Assembly (NCBI GenBank): GCA_910578105.1
Contig: CAJTPD010000001.1
Location: 186,001 to 250,000 of the forward strand
Length of the DNA stretch: 64,000 nt
From: an uncultured Odoribacter sp.
GTDB taxonomy: Bacteria > Bacteroidota > Bacteroidia > Bacteroidales > Marinifilaceae
Direction of reading: 5' to 3'
This document shows positions 25,606 through 34,226 of the stretch, piece after piece. Position numbers and translations under genes: made by a program. Position 1 is the first letter of the stretch. Each line of letters starts with the position of its first letter. The notes beneath the pieces are model-generated. The model did not search any database and had not been told where the DNA came from. It saw only the letters and a list, made by a program, of their open reading frames with translations.

Positions 25606-26034
25606 TTACTCCAGGTCGATTAATTTGTCGTCCTGTGCTACGCTTTGTCCGGTATTTACGTGAATGGTTTTTACCTTGCCGTCTTTGCTGGCCACGATGT
25701 TGTTTTCCATTTTCATGGCTTCCATGACTACAACGGTGTCACCTCGTTTCACCTGGTCGCCAACCTTAACGTTGATGGCAGAGATAGTACCGGGAAGCGG
25801 GGCTTTGATACTGCTGGCTGAGGTTGCAGCAGCCTGCGGTGCACTTACCTGTACCTGTGGTGCTGCAGGAGCACTGGTTTTGCGGGTTACAGGTGTGGAA
25901 GCCGCAACGTTTTTACTTTCATAAACGACATCGTAAGCGATACCGTTTACTTCCACATTTGCTTTGTTGTGATCCGTAACGTTTACCGTGACGTCGAAGT
26001 TATTACCGTCTATCGTGATTTTGTATTTATTCAT
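25606..26034 (-). CDS. Biotin carboxyl carrier subunit of the decarboxylase
   Basis: A 142-residue biotinyl carrier. The biotin-attachment motif EAMKMENN is near residues 105-112, within the C-terminal hammerhead fold (INVKVGDQVKRGDTVVVMEA). An Ala/Pro/Thr-rich flexible linker (about 45-75) separates it from a small N-terminal beta domain. In the decarboxylase the carrier shuttles CO2 from the carboxyltransferase to the membrane beta subunit. It lies 12 bases downstream of the gamma/delta gene and 12 upstream of the beta gene. Confidence 0.93.
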   Translation of the reverse strand: MNKYKITIDGNNFDVTVNVTDHNKANVEVNGIAYDVVYESKNVAASTPVTRKTSAPAAPQVQVSAPQAAATSASSIKAPLPGTISAINVKVGDQVKRGDTVVVMEAMKMENNIVASKDGKVKTIHVNTGQSVAQDDKLIDLE

Positions 26035-26045
26035 ATCCTTGTTTT

Positions 26046-26393
26046 TTACTTGGTCATAGTCATATTTCTCATGCTGTAAATCTTAGAACTCCACGGAGAG
26101 TAGCGTCTTTCCACTTCCTGAATGGTAATGACGTGCGGCTCCTCGTCGTGTGCGTCGAAATACAGGTGCATTGCCATTGCGATGGCAGCCTGTTCGTGCG
26201 GCGTCGGGTGTGTGTCCGTCGTTACGGCTGTCTGTGTGGAAGGCGTGCTTTTTGCGAGACCGTTTCCGGCGTGAATGGCTTTAGTCTGCAAAGCAATGAT
26301 CCAAATCAGGACTACCAGCAATAAGAATACCGTACCGATACCCATTCCTGTCACTAAGAGCGCGTAGCTCCAATTGATGGCTAACATGGTCAT
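26046..26393 (-). CDS. OadG-family gamma/delta subunit
   Basis: A 115-residue protein with one N-terminal membrane span (about residues 9-34, in the GMGIGTVFLLLVVLIWII segment) followed by a Thr/Pro-rich linker and a hydrophilic tail. OadG/MmdD-type subunits tether the carboxyltransferase to the membrane beta subunit and stabilise the pump. The tail segment RYSPWSSKIYSMRNM resembles the C-terminal contact region of delta subunits. It is encoded between the carboxyltransferase (nine-base gap) and the biotin carrier. Confidence 0.87.
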   Translation of the reverse strand: MTMLAINWSYALLVTGMGIGTVFLLLVVLIWIIALQTKAIHAGNGLAKSTPSTQTAVTTDTHPTPHEQAAIAMAMHLYFDAHDEEPHVITIQEVERRYSPWSSKIYSMRNMTMTK

Positions 26394-26402
26394 ATCTCTG
26401 AA

Positions 26403-27965
26403 TTATAAAGGTATATTAGAATGTTTCTTCATCGGATTGGTAACCCGTTTGGTTTGCAGCGACTGGAAGGCGCGGATAACACGGAAGCGTGTGTTGCGCG
26501 GTTCGATTACATCGTCGATATAACCATAGGAGGCTGCCTTGTACGGGTTTGCGAAAGCGTTATTGTATTCTTCTTCTTTCTCAGCGATGAATTTTGCTTT
26601 TTCTTCCGGGTCAGTGATGGCTGCAACTTCTTTTCCGTAGAGTACTTCAATAGCTCCTTTGGCTCCCATCACGGCGATTTGAGCAGTCGGCCATGCGTAG
26701 TTAAAGTCTCCACGCAACTGTTTGCAAGACATAACGTCGTGTGCACCGCCATAGGATTTACGCAGCGTAACGGTTACTTTTGGAACAGTAGCTTCTCCGT
26801 AAGCAAACATCAGTTTGGCACCGTGAGTGATGATTCCGCCGTATTCCTGTACCCGTCCCGGCAGGAAGCCCGGTACATCTACCAAAGTCAGAACCGGGAT
26901 ATTGAAACAATCGCAGAACCGGACAAAACGGGCTGCTTTGCGGGAAGCTTCGATGTCGAGGACGCCGGCATAGAAATTGGGTTGGTTGGCAATCACTCCG
27001 ACTGAGCGTCCGCCCATGCGGCAGAAACCTACGATGATATTCCGTGCATACCGTTTGTGTACTTCCAGGAACTTCCCGTTGTCCACGATGGCCTCAATGA
27101 CTTCGAGCATATTGTACGGGAGGTTGGGATTGTCGGGAATCAGGCTGTTGAGCTTGTCTTCCAGTCGGTCGATGGGGTCATTGCATACCATCATCGGAGC
27201 TTCTTCCAGATTATTGGAAGGCAGATAAGACAGTAAATCCCGGATGAGGGCAATACCTTCTTCCTCGTTTTCTACCATAAAATGAGAAACTCCGGATTTG
27301 GTTGAATGAATTTCGGCTCCTCCGAGTTCTTCCGTGCTGATGTCTTCTCCTGTCACGGTTTTAACTACTTTAGGACCTGTTACAAACATATAGGAACTTT
27401 GGTCTGTCATCAGGATAAAATCAGTCAGGGCAGGTGAATATACGGCACCGCCTGCACAAGGACCGAAGATAGCGGAAATCTGCGGAATCACTCCGGAGGC
27501 CAGGATATTACGTTCAAATATTTCAGCGTATCCTGCCAGAGAATTTACGCCTTCCTGGATGCGGGCACCACCTGAGTCGTTCAATCCGATAATCGGTGCA
27601 CCTACGGTCATGGCTTTGTCCATCACCTTACAGATTTTTTGTGCCAGCATTTCGGAAAGAGCTCCTCCGAACACTGTAAAATCCTGTGCGAATACAAATA
27701 CGACACGTCCGTTTACCGTACCTTGGCCGGTCACAACGCCGTCGCCCAGGAATTTGGTTTTTTCCATACCGAAATTGCTGCACCGGTGGGTAACGAACAT
27801 ATCGAATTCTTCGAAGCTGTCTTCGTCCAGCAGCATGGCAATCCGTTCGCGGGCAGTGTATTTCCCTTTTTTATGCTGGGATTCGATACGTTTTTCACCT
27901 CCGCCTAATTTGGCTTGAACCCGCAGTTCAATTAATTCTTTGACTTTATCTTGATTTGTGGCCAT
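26403..27965 (-). CDS. mmdA: Methylmalonyl-CoA decarboxylase carboxyltransferase (alpha) subunit
   Basis: The 520-residue carboxyltransferase transfers the carboxyl group of (S)-methylmalonyl-CoA to biotin, giving propionyl-CoA. The two crotonase-like halves carry acyl-CoA and carboxybiotin sites: GGGEKRIESQHKKGKYTARERI at the start, a GLNDSGGARIQEGV oxyanion segment near residue 126, GPCAGGAVYSPALTDF near 168, and in the second half VPGFLPGRVQEYGGIITHGAK and RKSYGGAHDVM. The context (epimerase upstream; Na+-pump subunits downstream) distinguishes it from a biosynthetic propionyl-CoA carboxylase. A propionate-forming, Na+-pumping end of the succinate pathway is inferred. Confidence 0.93.
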   Translation of the reverse strand: MATNQDKVKELIELRVQAKLGGGEKRIESQHKKGKYTARERIAMLLDEDSFEEFDMFVTHRCSNFGMEKTKFLGDGVVTGQGTVNGRVVFVFAQDFTVFGGALSEMLAQKICKVMDKAMTVGAPIIGLNDSGGARIQEGVNSLAGYAEIFERNILASGVIPQISAIFGPCAGGAVYSPALTDFILMTDQSSYMFVTGPKVVKTVTGEDISTEELGGAEIHSTKSGVSHFMVENEEEGIALIRDLLSYLPSNNLEEAPMMVCNDPIDRLEDKLNSLIPDNPNLPYNMLEVIEAIVDNGKFLEVHKRYARNIIVGFCRMGGRSVGVIANQPNFYAGVLDIEASRKAARFVRFCDCFNIPVLTLVDVPGFLPGRVQEYGGIITHGAKLMFAYGEATVPKVTVTLRKSYGGAHDVMSCKQLRGDFNYAWPTAQIAVMGAKGAIEVLYGKEVAAITDPEEKAKFIAEKEEEYNNAFANPYKAASYGYIDDVIEPRNTRFRVIRAFQSLQTKRVTNPMKKHSNIPL

Positions 27966-28007
27966 AAGATTGTTTTGAAATTTGAAAGATTGGAAATTCT
28001 GAAATTT

Positions 28008-28054
28008 AAAGATGTGAAAATGGTCATTTGTTAAAATTCCATTTTCACATCTTT
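28008..28054 (-). terminator. 16-bp perfect hairpin between mce and mmdA
   Basis: Sixteen bases, 28008-28023, are the exact reverse complement of 28039-28054, with a 15-base loop. The hairpin lies between the epimerase stop codon and the mmdA start. On the minus strand it is followed by only a short T-stretch, so partial termination, attenuation or mRNA stabilisation are all possible. Confidence 0.6.
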
Positions 28055-28078
28055 GAGTTTTGCATTCCCAAAATAGTT

Positions 28079-28483
28079 TTATTTTTTACCGCAAAGCTCT
28101 GTTAACACACGATTGGTTGATTTCGGATGTAAAAATCCGATTTGCAATCCTTCTGCACCGGCGCGGGGAGCTTTGTCTATCAGTTGACAACCTGCTTCTG
28201 CTGCCTCGTTTAATGCTTCTGCTACATTTTCAACTGCAAATGCCATGTGGTGCATTCCACCGCCGTTTTTTTCTACGAACTTACCGATAGGACCTTCCGG
28301 GTCTGTGGATTCCAGCAGTTCTATTTTAGTCTGGCCTACCTGAAAGAAAGCTGTTTTTACTTTTTGGTCTTTTACTTCTTCAATGGCATAACATTTCAGT
28401 CCGAGAACGTTTTCATAAAAAGGAATAGCTTCATCCAAACTTTTTACGGCAATACCGATGTGTTCAATATGAGTTGGTTTCAT
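28079..28483 (-). CDS. mce: Methylmalonyl-CoA epimerase
   Basis: A 134-residue vicinal-oxygen-chelate protein that interconverts (R)- and (S)-methylmalonyl-CoA, feeding the downstream decarboxylase. Metal ligands are visible as the N-terminal histidine of THIEHIGIAV, the GGGMHHMAFAV histidines near residue 80, and the glutamate of the C-terminal RVLTELCGKK. A second catalytic glutamate lies in KIELLES. It starts the operon; the mutase genes are not in this window. Confidence 0.93.
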   Translation of the reverse strand: MKPTHIEHIGIAVKSLDEAIPFYENVLGLKCYAIEEVKDQKVKTAFFQVGQTKIELLESTDPEGPIGKFVEKNGGGMHHMAFAVENVAEALNEAAEAGCQLIDKAPRAGAEGLQIGFLHPKSTNRVLTELCGKK

Positions 28484-28819
28484 GATTATAAATTATTTGT
28501 TTATAATTATTAAATGTTTGATATTCACCAATTTGTTTCGTAAGATATACAAACGCAACTATAATGATTCCGTGTTTCGGAAACGTTTTATACAAAAACC
28601 GTTCCAAAATTACAGATTGTTCTTACGATTATCAAGCAAAATGGAAAGATTATTTACGATTTTTCATGTTTAGAATTATTTTAAATAACTATGTCGTCTG
28701 ATTTTTGTTTTGGGAAATTTTTAGGTATTTGTTTGCAATTGGGGGAGAGGGGAAAGGATGCAGAAGAAACTTTTCAGAGGAATTAACGTATTAAAACGAA
28801 ATATATAAAATTCAGAGTT
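28484..28819. other. Gene-free, AT-rich intergenic region
   Basis: This 336-base stretch separates divergent mce and the small membrane protein. It holds a short palindrome, GTTTCGGAAAC (28574-28584), and on the minus strand a one-mismatch -7 box (TGCGTTTG, 28550-28557) that could drive mce. I see no ORF, RNA gene or repeat in the remainder. Confidence 0.5.
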
Positions 28820-29245
28820 ATGAATAAACAAAGATTTGCAGTGATTATTGTTGCTGTTATCGGTATGATAGCGGCATTTTTACCTTGGTATAAAATTTTA
28901 CAGGTAGGTAACATTTCAGGTATTTCTTCGTCGGGCTGGTTTACTTTTATTTTGTTTGCCATTGTAATCGTATTGATGTTGCGTAAAAATTTGCGCGAGG
29001 ACATCAGTATGGGAATATCCTGGAGTGTAACAATTTGTAGTTTACTGGCTTCTTTTGTCGTATTGTGGAGGATTATTGATATCTGGTTTGCCAAAGAAGG
29101 CATATTTGATTTGGGAGGAGGCATGGACCATATTCCAGGCAGTCAGGTTATGATAGCCTACGGAGCCTGGATTGTGGTTATTGCAGGAATATGCGTTCCT
29201 TTTGCAGCCTATTTATTCCGCGACCGTTCTTTCCGGAGAGTGTAG
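28820..29245 (+). CDS. Small four-span membrane protein
   Basis: A 141-residue integral membrane protein of unknown function. Four hydrophobic segments can be seen: about residues 5-23 (VIIVAVIGMIAAFLPWY), 35-54, 66-85 and 110-133. A short basic loop lies between spans two and three (MLRKNLREDIS), and the C-terminus ends basic (LFRDRSFRRV). The frame is clean with an ATG and a downstream 113-base gap to pepP on the same strand. It resembles generic small Bacteroidales membrane proteins; I recognise no motif. Confidence 0.6.
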   Translation: MNKQRFAVIIVAVIGMIAAFLPWYKILQVGNISGISSSGWFTFILFAIVIVLMLRKNLREDISMGISWSVTICSLLASFVVLWRIIDIWFAKEGIFDLGGGMDHIPGSQVMIAYGAWIVVIAGICVPFAAYLFRDRSFRRV

Positions 29246-29358
29246 CCGGAGAGGTGAAAATAGAAAATATTCAGCTTTTTGACAGGGGAGTGAGACTTTT
29301 TGCTTTTTTTTCTTTACCTTGTGACACTTTTTAACCGTAATTATTAAAAAAGAAAGAT

Positions 29359-30750
29359 ATGTTTGAGACAAGTGTTTACAAGAACAGACGGACTCGTTTG
29401 AAAGAAAAAATGAGCGGTGGATTGGTATTAATTCTTGGAAATGGAGAAGCACCTGCCAATTATACGGACAATACCTATAAATTTCGTCAGGATAGTTCTT
29501 TCCTTTATTTTTTCGGTCTGAACTTACCTGGATTTGCAGGTGTTTTGGACATAGATTCCGGCGAAGAGTATATTTTTGGTGATGATGTTGATATAGACGA
29601 CATTATCTGGATGGGACCGCAACCACAGGTAAAGGACATGGCGGCTAAAGTGGGGGTTGCCCGGACGGCTCCTTTTGCAAAATTGGCCGATTGCCTCCGG
29701 GAAGCGATAACCCGGGGACGCCGTATTCATTTTTTACCTCCTTACCGGTACCGGAATATGCTTCTGATTGAAGACCTTCTGGGAATCCATCATTCGCTGG
29801 TGAAAAAATATGCTTCTTTGGAATTGATAAAAGCCGTGGTTGCTCTGCGTTCGGTAAAAGAGGCTTGTGAGATTGAAGAAATTACCGGAGCTTGTAATAT
29901 AGGATACGAAATGCACACGGCGGCTATGCGCAATTGTAAACCCGGCGTAAAAGAACAGTACATTGCAGGTATCGTGGAAGGCATTGCGGCGTCCTACGGT
30001 AGTATGGTGTCTTTTCCTGTGATTCTTTCGCAGAACGGGGAAACGTTACACAACCACGATCATAGCCAGATTCTGCAAAAAGGGCGTTTGATGCTGACGG
30101 ATGCCGGTGCCGAAGCGGTTTCTTCCTATTGTTCCGATTTCACCCGGACCGTACCCGTCGGCGGAAAGTTTACGGACCGGCAAAAAGATGTATATAATAT
30201 CGTATTGGCAGCTAACAATAAGGCGATAGAAATTGCGAAACCGGGAGTGACTTACCAGTATGTCCACCTGGAAGTATGCAAAGTGCTGGCGCAGGGATTG
30301 AAGGAGCTGGGACTGATGAAAGGAAATGTGGAGGATGCGGTAAAAGCCGGTGCGCATGCTTTGTTTATGCCTCACGGATTGGGACACATGATGGGGTTGG
30401 ATGTGCATGACATGGAGGACCTTGGTCAGATTTACGTGGGATACGATGACGAAACACGGCCCATCAATCAGTTCGGTACCTCTTCTTTGCGTATGGGACG
30501 CCGTTTGCAGGAAGGATTTGTCATTACTGACGAACCGGGTTGTTATTTTATTCCGGCCTTGATCGACCAATGGAAGGAGCAAGGCATGCACAAGGATTTT
30601 CTGAATTACGATAAAATTGAAACGTATAAAGACTTCGGCGGTATCCGCATCGAAGACGATATCCTGATTATTCCCGGCGGTTCGCGGTTCCTTGGCGACA
30701 GGCGTACACCGGTTACCGTTGAAGAGATTGAAGCCGTTATGGGGGAATGA
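29359..30750 (+). CDS. pepP: Xaa-Pro aminopeptidase (aminopeptidase P family, M24B)
   Basis: A 463-residue cytosolic dimanganese peptidase that removes N-terminal residues preceding proline. The AMP_N domain occupies about 1-130 (FRQDSSFLYFFGLNLPG is a hallmark), and the pita-bread catalytic domain about 170-460. The five metal ligands are readable: two aspartates in LTDAGAEAVSSYCSDFTRT, histidine in MPHGLGHMMGLDVHD, and glutamates in FVITDEPGCYF and FGGIRIEDDILI. The length fits the family. It has its own strong terminator. Confidence 0.93.
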   Translation: MFETSVYKNRRTRLKEKMSGGLVLILGNGEAPANYTDNTYKFRQDSSFLYFFGLNLPGFAGVLDIDSGEEYIFGDDVDIDDIIWMGPQPQVKDMAAKVGVARTAPFAKLADCLREAITRGRRIHFLPPYRYRNMLLIEDLLGIHHSLVKKYASLELIKAVVALRSVKEACEIEEITGACNIGYEMHTAAMRNCKPGVKEQYIAGIVEGIAASYGSMVSFPVILSQNGETLHNHDHSQILQKGRLMLTDAGAEAVSSYCSDFTRTVPVGGKFTDRQKDVYNIVLAANNKAIEIAKPGVTYQYVHLEVCKVLAQGLKELGLMKGNVEDAVKAGAHALFMPHGLGHMMGLDVHDMEDLGQIYVGYDDETRPINQFGTSSLRMGRRLQEGFVITDEPGCYFIPALIDQWKEQGMHKDFLNYDKIETYKDFGGIRIEDDILIIPGGSRFLGDRRTPVTVEEIEAVMGE

Positions 30751-30788
30751 TGGCGGATAGCATATCCTGATACAATTATTTAGTGTTG

Positions 30789-30826
30789 AAAGACGAATTC
30801 CGGAAGGGGTTCGTCTTTTTTTTGTC
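30789..30826 (+). terminator. Intrinsic terminator of pepP
   Basis: AAAGACGAA (30789-30797) pairs with TTCGTCTTT (30810-30818), followed by a run of T. It lies about 40 bases after the pepP stop codon and marks the left edge of the accessory region. Confidence 0.85.
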
Positions 30827-30899
30827 CTCTTTTCTGATATAAACTTTTTTTTATAACTTTTATTTTTTATAAATTTCTTGTATGTTAAATCCTTTTTTC

Positions 30900-30907
30900 T
30901 ATATTTG
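30900..30907 (+). promoter_or_regulatory. -7 box (TATATTTG) in front of the ligase pseudogene
   Basis: An exact TAnnTTTG box with a CTTG 19 bases upstream as a possible -33 element. It lies only four bases ahead of the first ATG (30911), so transcription would start at or after that codon. Confidence 0.45.
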
Positions 30908-30910
30908 TGA

Positions 30911-32310
30911 ATGGGTGCTTTATTTTTATCAAAATTAAGAAAGTATAAGAAAGTCCGGGGACAAACGGTATATCTTCTTTTCCTATGGTATATCTATCCG
31001 TTTTGTTGTAGTACGGAATATGCGTTACCGGGTTTGACGGCGGAATACGGGGGTACCGTATTATTGACCGTCTGTACGGTATTTTCTTTGTTCCGCAGGG
31101 AAATCCGGAGGTTTAACGGGGCGGATGTTCTTTTTCTGCTTCGCGTGCTTCGTGGTTGGGTTTGGCGGCAGGCATTGTCTGGTTGGTCATGCTTTCCGCT
31201 TGGGGCAGGACAGTTTGGAAAAATTTTCGTTGTCGGTATACGGGTGTGTCCCTGTTTCTGTCCGGATGTGCGGTTGTAACCGGTATCATAGGGATAGGGT
31301 ACGGATTGTATGTTTTGCGTCCGGCTTCCGTAGAGGGCAGATACCTGATTTGGCGTGTCATTGCCGGGGCGGTTGGTGAAGCACCGTTGTTGGGGCACGG
31401 AGCGTTGTCCGCTTCCTATATGCTAAGGCAAGCCGACTGGTTTATGAATCATCCGGATTCTCTTTACGCGATGGTAGCGGATAATACTATATATGCCTTC
31501 AACGAATTTCTGCGGGTCCTGTACGAGTGCGGGATAGTCGGTTTGTTGTTGTTTGCCGGACTGTTGACAGCGGTTTTTTGCCGGGCTGTCAAAGGGGATG
31601 CGGCATCCCGGCGGGCAGGTGCGCTGTTGGTTGCGGTGATGTGCTTCGGGCTGTTTGGCTATCCGTTGTCGGATGTACAGATTACGGGACTGGTCATCGT
31701 TACCTTGGGTAGGATTGCCGGCAGTGGGGGCGGCCACCGGCTTTGGAGCGGCGTTTTACCCTCATCCGGGCGGTGTGCGGTCATCGTCGTGCTGGCTGTT
31801 TTCCTGTTTATCTGTACAGAGCAATATATCGGAGGGAAACATGCCGACCGGTTGCTGTTCCGGGCTCAGACGGATTTGTCCGTTCTGTCGGAAGGCAGAT
31901 TGTCCAAGGCTTATCAACACTGGCGAGGCAATCCCGATTTCGTACTTTGTTACGGGAAAACGCTTTACAACCATGCTCAATATGACAAAGCACTGCCCGT
32001 GTTGCAGCAGGCCGCTCATTTAAAGCCCTCTTCCAGGCTGCTGTGTGATATCGGCGATTGTTACCGTCACCGGGGAGACTACCGGACGGCCGAATCGTCC
32101 TACCGGTTGGCATCATGGATGATTCCCACCCGTATATTGCCGCACTACCGTCTGTTTTGTCTCTACAGGGATGAGGGAATGGAGGCGGAGGCTGCCGGGC
32201 AGGCGGAACGTCTGCTTACGATGCCCGTCAAGGTAGTCAATACTTCGGTATTGCGCTACCGCCATCAGGCACGTCTCTTTTTAAGCCATTATTCGTCACA
32301 ACATAAATAA
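30911..32310 (+). pseudogene. O-antigen-ligase-like membrane protein with TPR tail, internal deletion and frameshift
   Basis: Two pieces of one protein lie in different frames. Frame 30911 gives an N-terminal part with two hydrophobic segments (YLLFLWYIYPFCC and TVLLTVCTVFSLF) up to about 31130. The C-terminal part reads in another frame from just after a stop at 31114, carrying SASRASWLGL, then EGRYLIWRVIAGAV, the GHGALSASYMLRQADWF stretch and ADNTIYAFNEFLRVLYECGI. These are signatures of Bacteroidales O-antigen-ligase-family proteins, followed by a TPR domain (about 31860-32310). Full-length relatives have well over 500 residues, so most of the central membrane spans are missing. The downstream frame has no ATG before 31189. 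Native function would be glycan ligation or polymerisation; this copy is probably inactive. Confidence 0.65.
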
Positions 32311-32316
32311 ATCGTT

Positions 32317-34164
32317 ATGAAAAAACAGGTCTTACGAATGCTTTCCGGTTTGCTTTTGGCGGGTTGTACGTCAGTATCCCCTCTGGAACAGGCATTGCGT
32401 CTGAGCGGGAACAACCGGGTACATTTAGAACAGGTTTTGCGCCATTATTCCCGAATTCCGGCCGACAGCCTGAAATACCGTGCAGCGTGTTTCCTGATAG
32501 AAAACATGCCGGGGCACGGTTGGTACGAGGGTACGGAATTAGATGTTTATTGCCGTTGGGTGGATTCCGTGTATGCTGCGGAGAGCTATCCTTACCGCGC
32601 CGCCCTTCACGAACTCGGTTTGCAGTGGCCGGATGTGTGTGGCAAATTGACTTTTCACGAGGATATCGGACATTTGGATAGTACATTTCTCATCACCCAC
32701 ATTGACTCCACATTCAGCGGTGCCGCCCGGCGTCCGTGGCTGCAATCCCTCACCTTCGGCGATTTTTGCGAATACGTGTTGCCCTACCGGGTGGGGCATG
32801 AGCGTCCCCGTCTGCTTTATGCCTTACAGGATTCATTCTACCGGACAAATGTGAAGGGGGCGTTGGAATATGACGATTCCCGTTATGACCCGTTGCTCAT
32901 ATTTCATTCCCGTCCGCTGTTTGCCCCTTCGTCGCGTGTGGTTTCGGTTTTTTACCGGGAACATGCCCTGCGTGCTGCGGCGATGAGTTGCCAGGGGATA
33001 GCATATTATTGTCTGTGGCGTTCCCGATTGCTGATGTGTCCTGTGGCGACGGACCTGATTCCTGCTTATCCTGACCGCAATGACCGGCATTGCTGGTCGG
33101 TAATGGCCGGAGACAACCGGGTCATCAATTCACGTGAGGCGGCGGCAAATCCCGACAAATGCGGGAAAATTTACCGGCACACCTTTTCCCGTCATCCCCT
33201 TCCTGTGAGCACAGCCGGGGAATATGTGCCGCCGTTTTTTCGGAATCCGTTTTATGAGGATATTACCCGGCATTATGGTCCGACCTCTGACGTAAGGATT
33301 CCCTGTCCGGTTTCTCCCGGCCTGGCCAATGCTTATCTTTGCGTATTCAATGATTTGGCCTGGGAACCGGTGGCCTGGGCAAGGAGGGAAAAAGGTGTTT
33401 TTCATTTTAAAGACATGGAACGCGGCATCGTCTATTTGCCGGTGGTCTATCAGGGAGAAAGGGTGGTACCCCTTTCCTGTCCTTTCATACTGCATCCGAC
33501 GGGCCGGATAGAAAGTTTATCTCCTGATACAAACCGGTTGCAGACGTTGCGGTTAGACCGGAAATACCCGTTGAGTCATACGATACAATACAAAAATCAA
33601 ACATTTACGGGAGTGACAGTGGAGGCTTCGGATCATCCCCGTTTCCGGCATGCGGACAAGGTGGGGCAGTTCGGAACAGTTTCCCTCCGGCAGTGGTCAT
33701 CGGCACAGATTTCTTCCTCCCGGGCTTACCGCTATTGGCGGATTCGTTCACCCCAACAGTTTATCCTTGCCGAGTGTCTGCCGTATGATACCGGAGGCAA
33801 CCGTGTGCTTCCTTGGGGTAACCTGTCCAATTCCCTTCGGGCGGCTTTCGATAATAATCCGTTGACGTATGTCTATTCCGATAAGTCCGACACGTTTATG
33901 GTGGACTTTGGGCGACCGGTGGTACTTTCCAGAGTGGAATGCCTGCTGCGGAACGACGGAAATGCCGTCTGGCCGGGCCATTGGTATGAATTGCTTTATC
34001 ACGACGGGGCAGAATGGTGTTCCCTGGGAGTACAGAAAGCGGTGGAGCGGTGGGTGGAGTTTGGCGGTGTGCCTTCGGGGGCCCTGTTGTGGTTGCGGGA
34101 CCTGACTGAGGGTCGGGAAGAACGGATTTTTACAGTGACCAATCATCAAGTGCGTTTTTGGTAA
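32317..34164 (+). CDS. Transglutaminase-like surface lipoprotein
   Basis: A 615-residue exported protein with lipoprotein signal MKKQVLRMLSGLLLAGC (lipobox LLAGC, lipid on Cys17). After an N-terminal helical region (ALRLSGNNRVHLEQVLRHYS, and AACFLIENMPGHGWYEG near residue 60) comes a central segment with RAAAMSCQGIAYYCLWRSR (about 214-232) and HCWSVMAG (about 252-259), matching the Cys and His steps of a transglutaminase fold, with Asp to follow. The C-terminal 160 residues include AFDNNPLTYVYSDKSDTFMVDFGRP, like an F5/8-type carbohydrate-binding domain. It sits six bases after the ligase pseudogene and shares its high GC. Bacteroidales pair such proteins with O-antigen-ligase/TPR proteins; the role is unknown. 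Confidence 0.72.
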   Translation: MKKQVLRMLSGLLLAGCTSVSPLEQALRLSGNNRVHLEQVLRHYSRIPADSLKYRAACFLIENMPGHGWYEGTELDVYCRWVDSVYAAESYPYRAALHELGLQWPDVCGKLTFHEDIGHLDSTFLITHIDSTFSGAARRPWLQSLTFGDFCEYVLPYRVGHERPRLLYALQDSFYRTNVKGALEYDDSRYDPLLIFHSRPLFAPSSRVVSVFYREHALRAAAMSCQGIAYYCLWRSRLLMCPVATDLIPAYPDRNDRHCWSVMAGDNRVINSREAAANPDKCGKIYRHTFSRHPLPVSTAGEYVPPFFRNPFYEDITRHYGPTSDVRIPCPVSPGLANAYLCVFNDLAWEPVAWARREKGVFHFKDMERGIVYLPVVYQGERVVPLSCPFILHPTGRIESLSPDTNRLQTLRLDRKYPLSHTIQYKNQTFTGVTVEASDHPRFRHADKVGQFGTVSLRQWSSAQISSSRAYRYWRIRSPQQFILAECLPYDTGGNRVLPWGNLSNSLRAAFDNNPLTYVYSDKSDTFMVDFGRPVVLSRVECLLRNDGNAVWPGHWYELLYHDGAEWCSLGVQKAVERWVEFGGVPSGALLWLRDLTEGREERIFTVTNHQVRFW

Positions 34165-34226
34165 TCAATATAAAGAAAGGAGGTTCAGGTAAATTAAAAA
34201 TTACAAGTTAACTTAAAAACAAATTT

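Noticed and set aside
26421..27005. 194-aa plus-strand frame within mmdA
   Set aside because: Antisense of the carboxyltransferase, whose motifs are unmistakable. There is no start context or signal, and the composition is that of a reverse-complement shadow.
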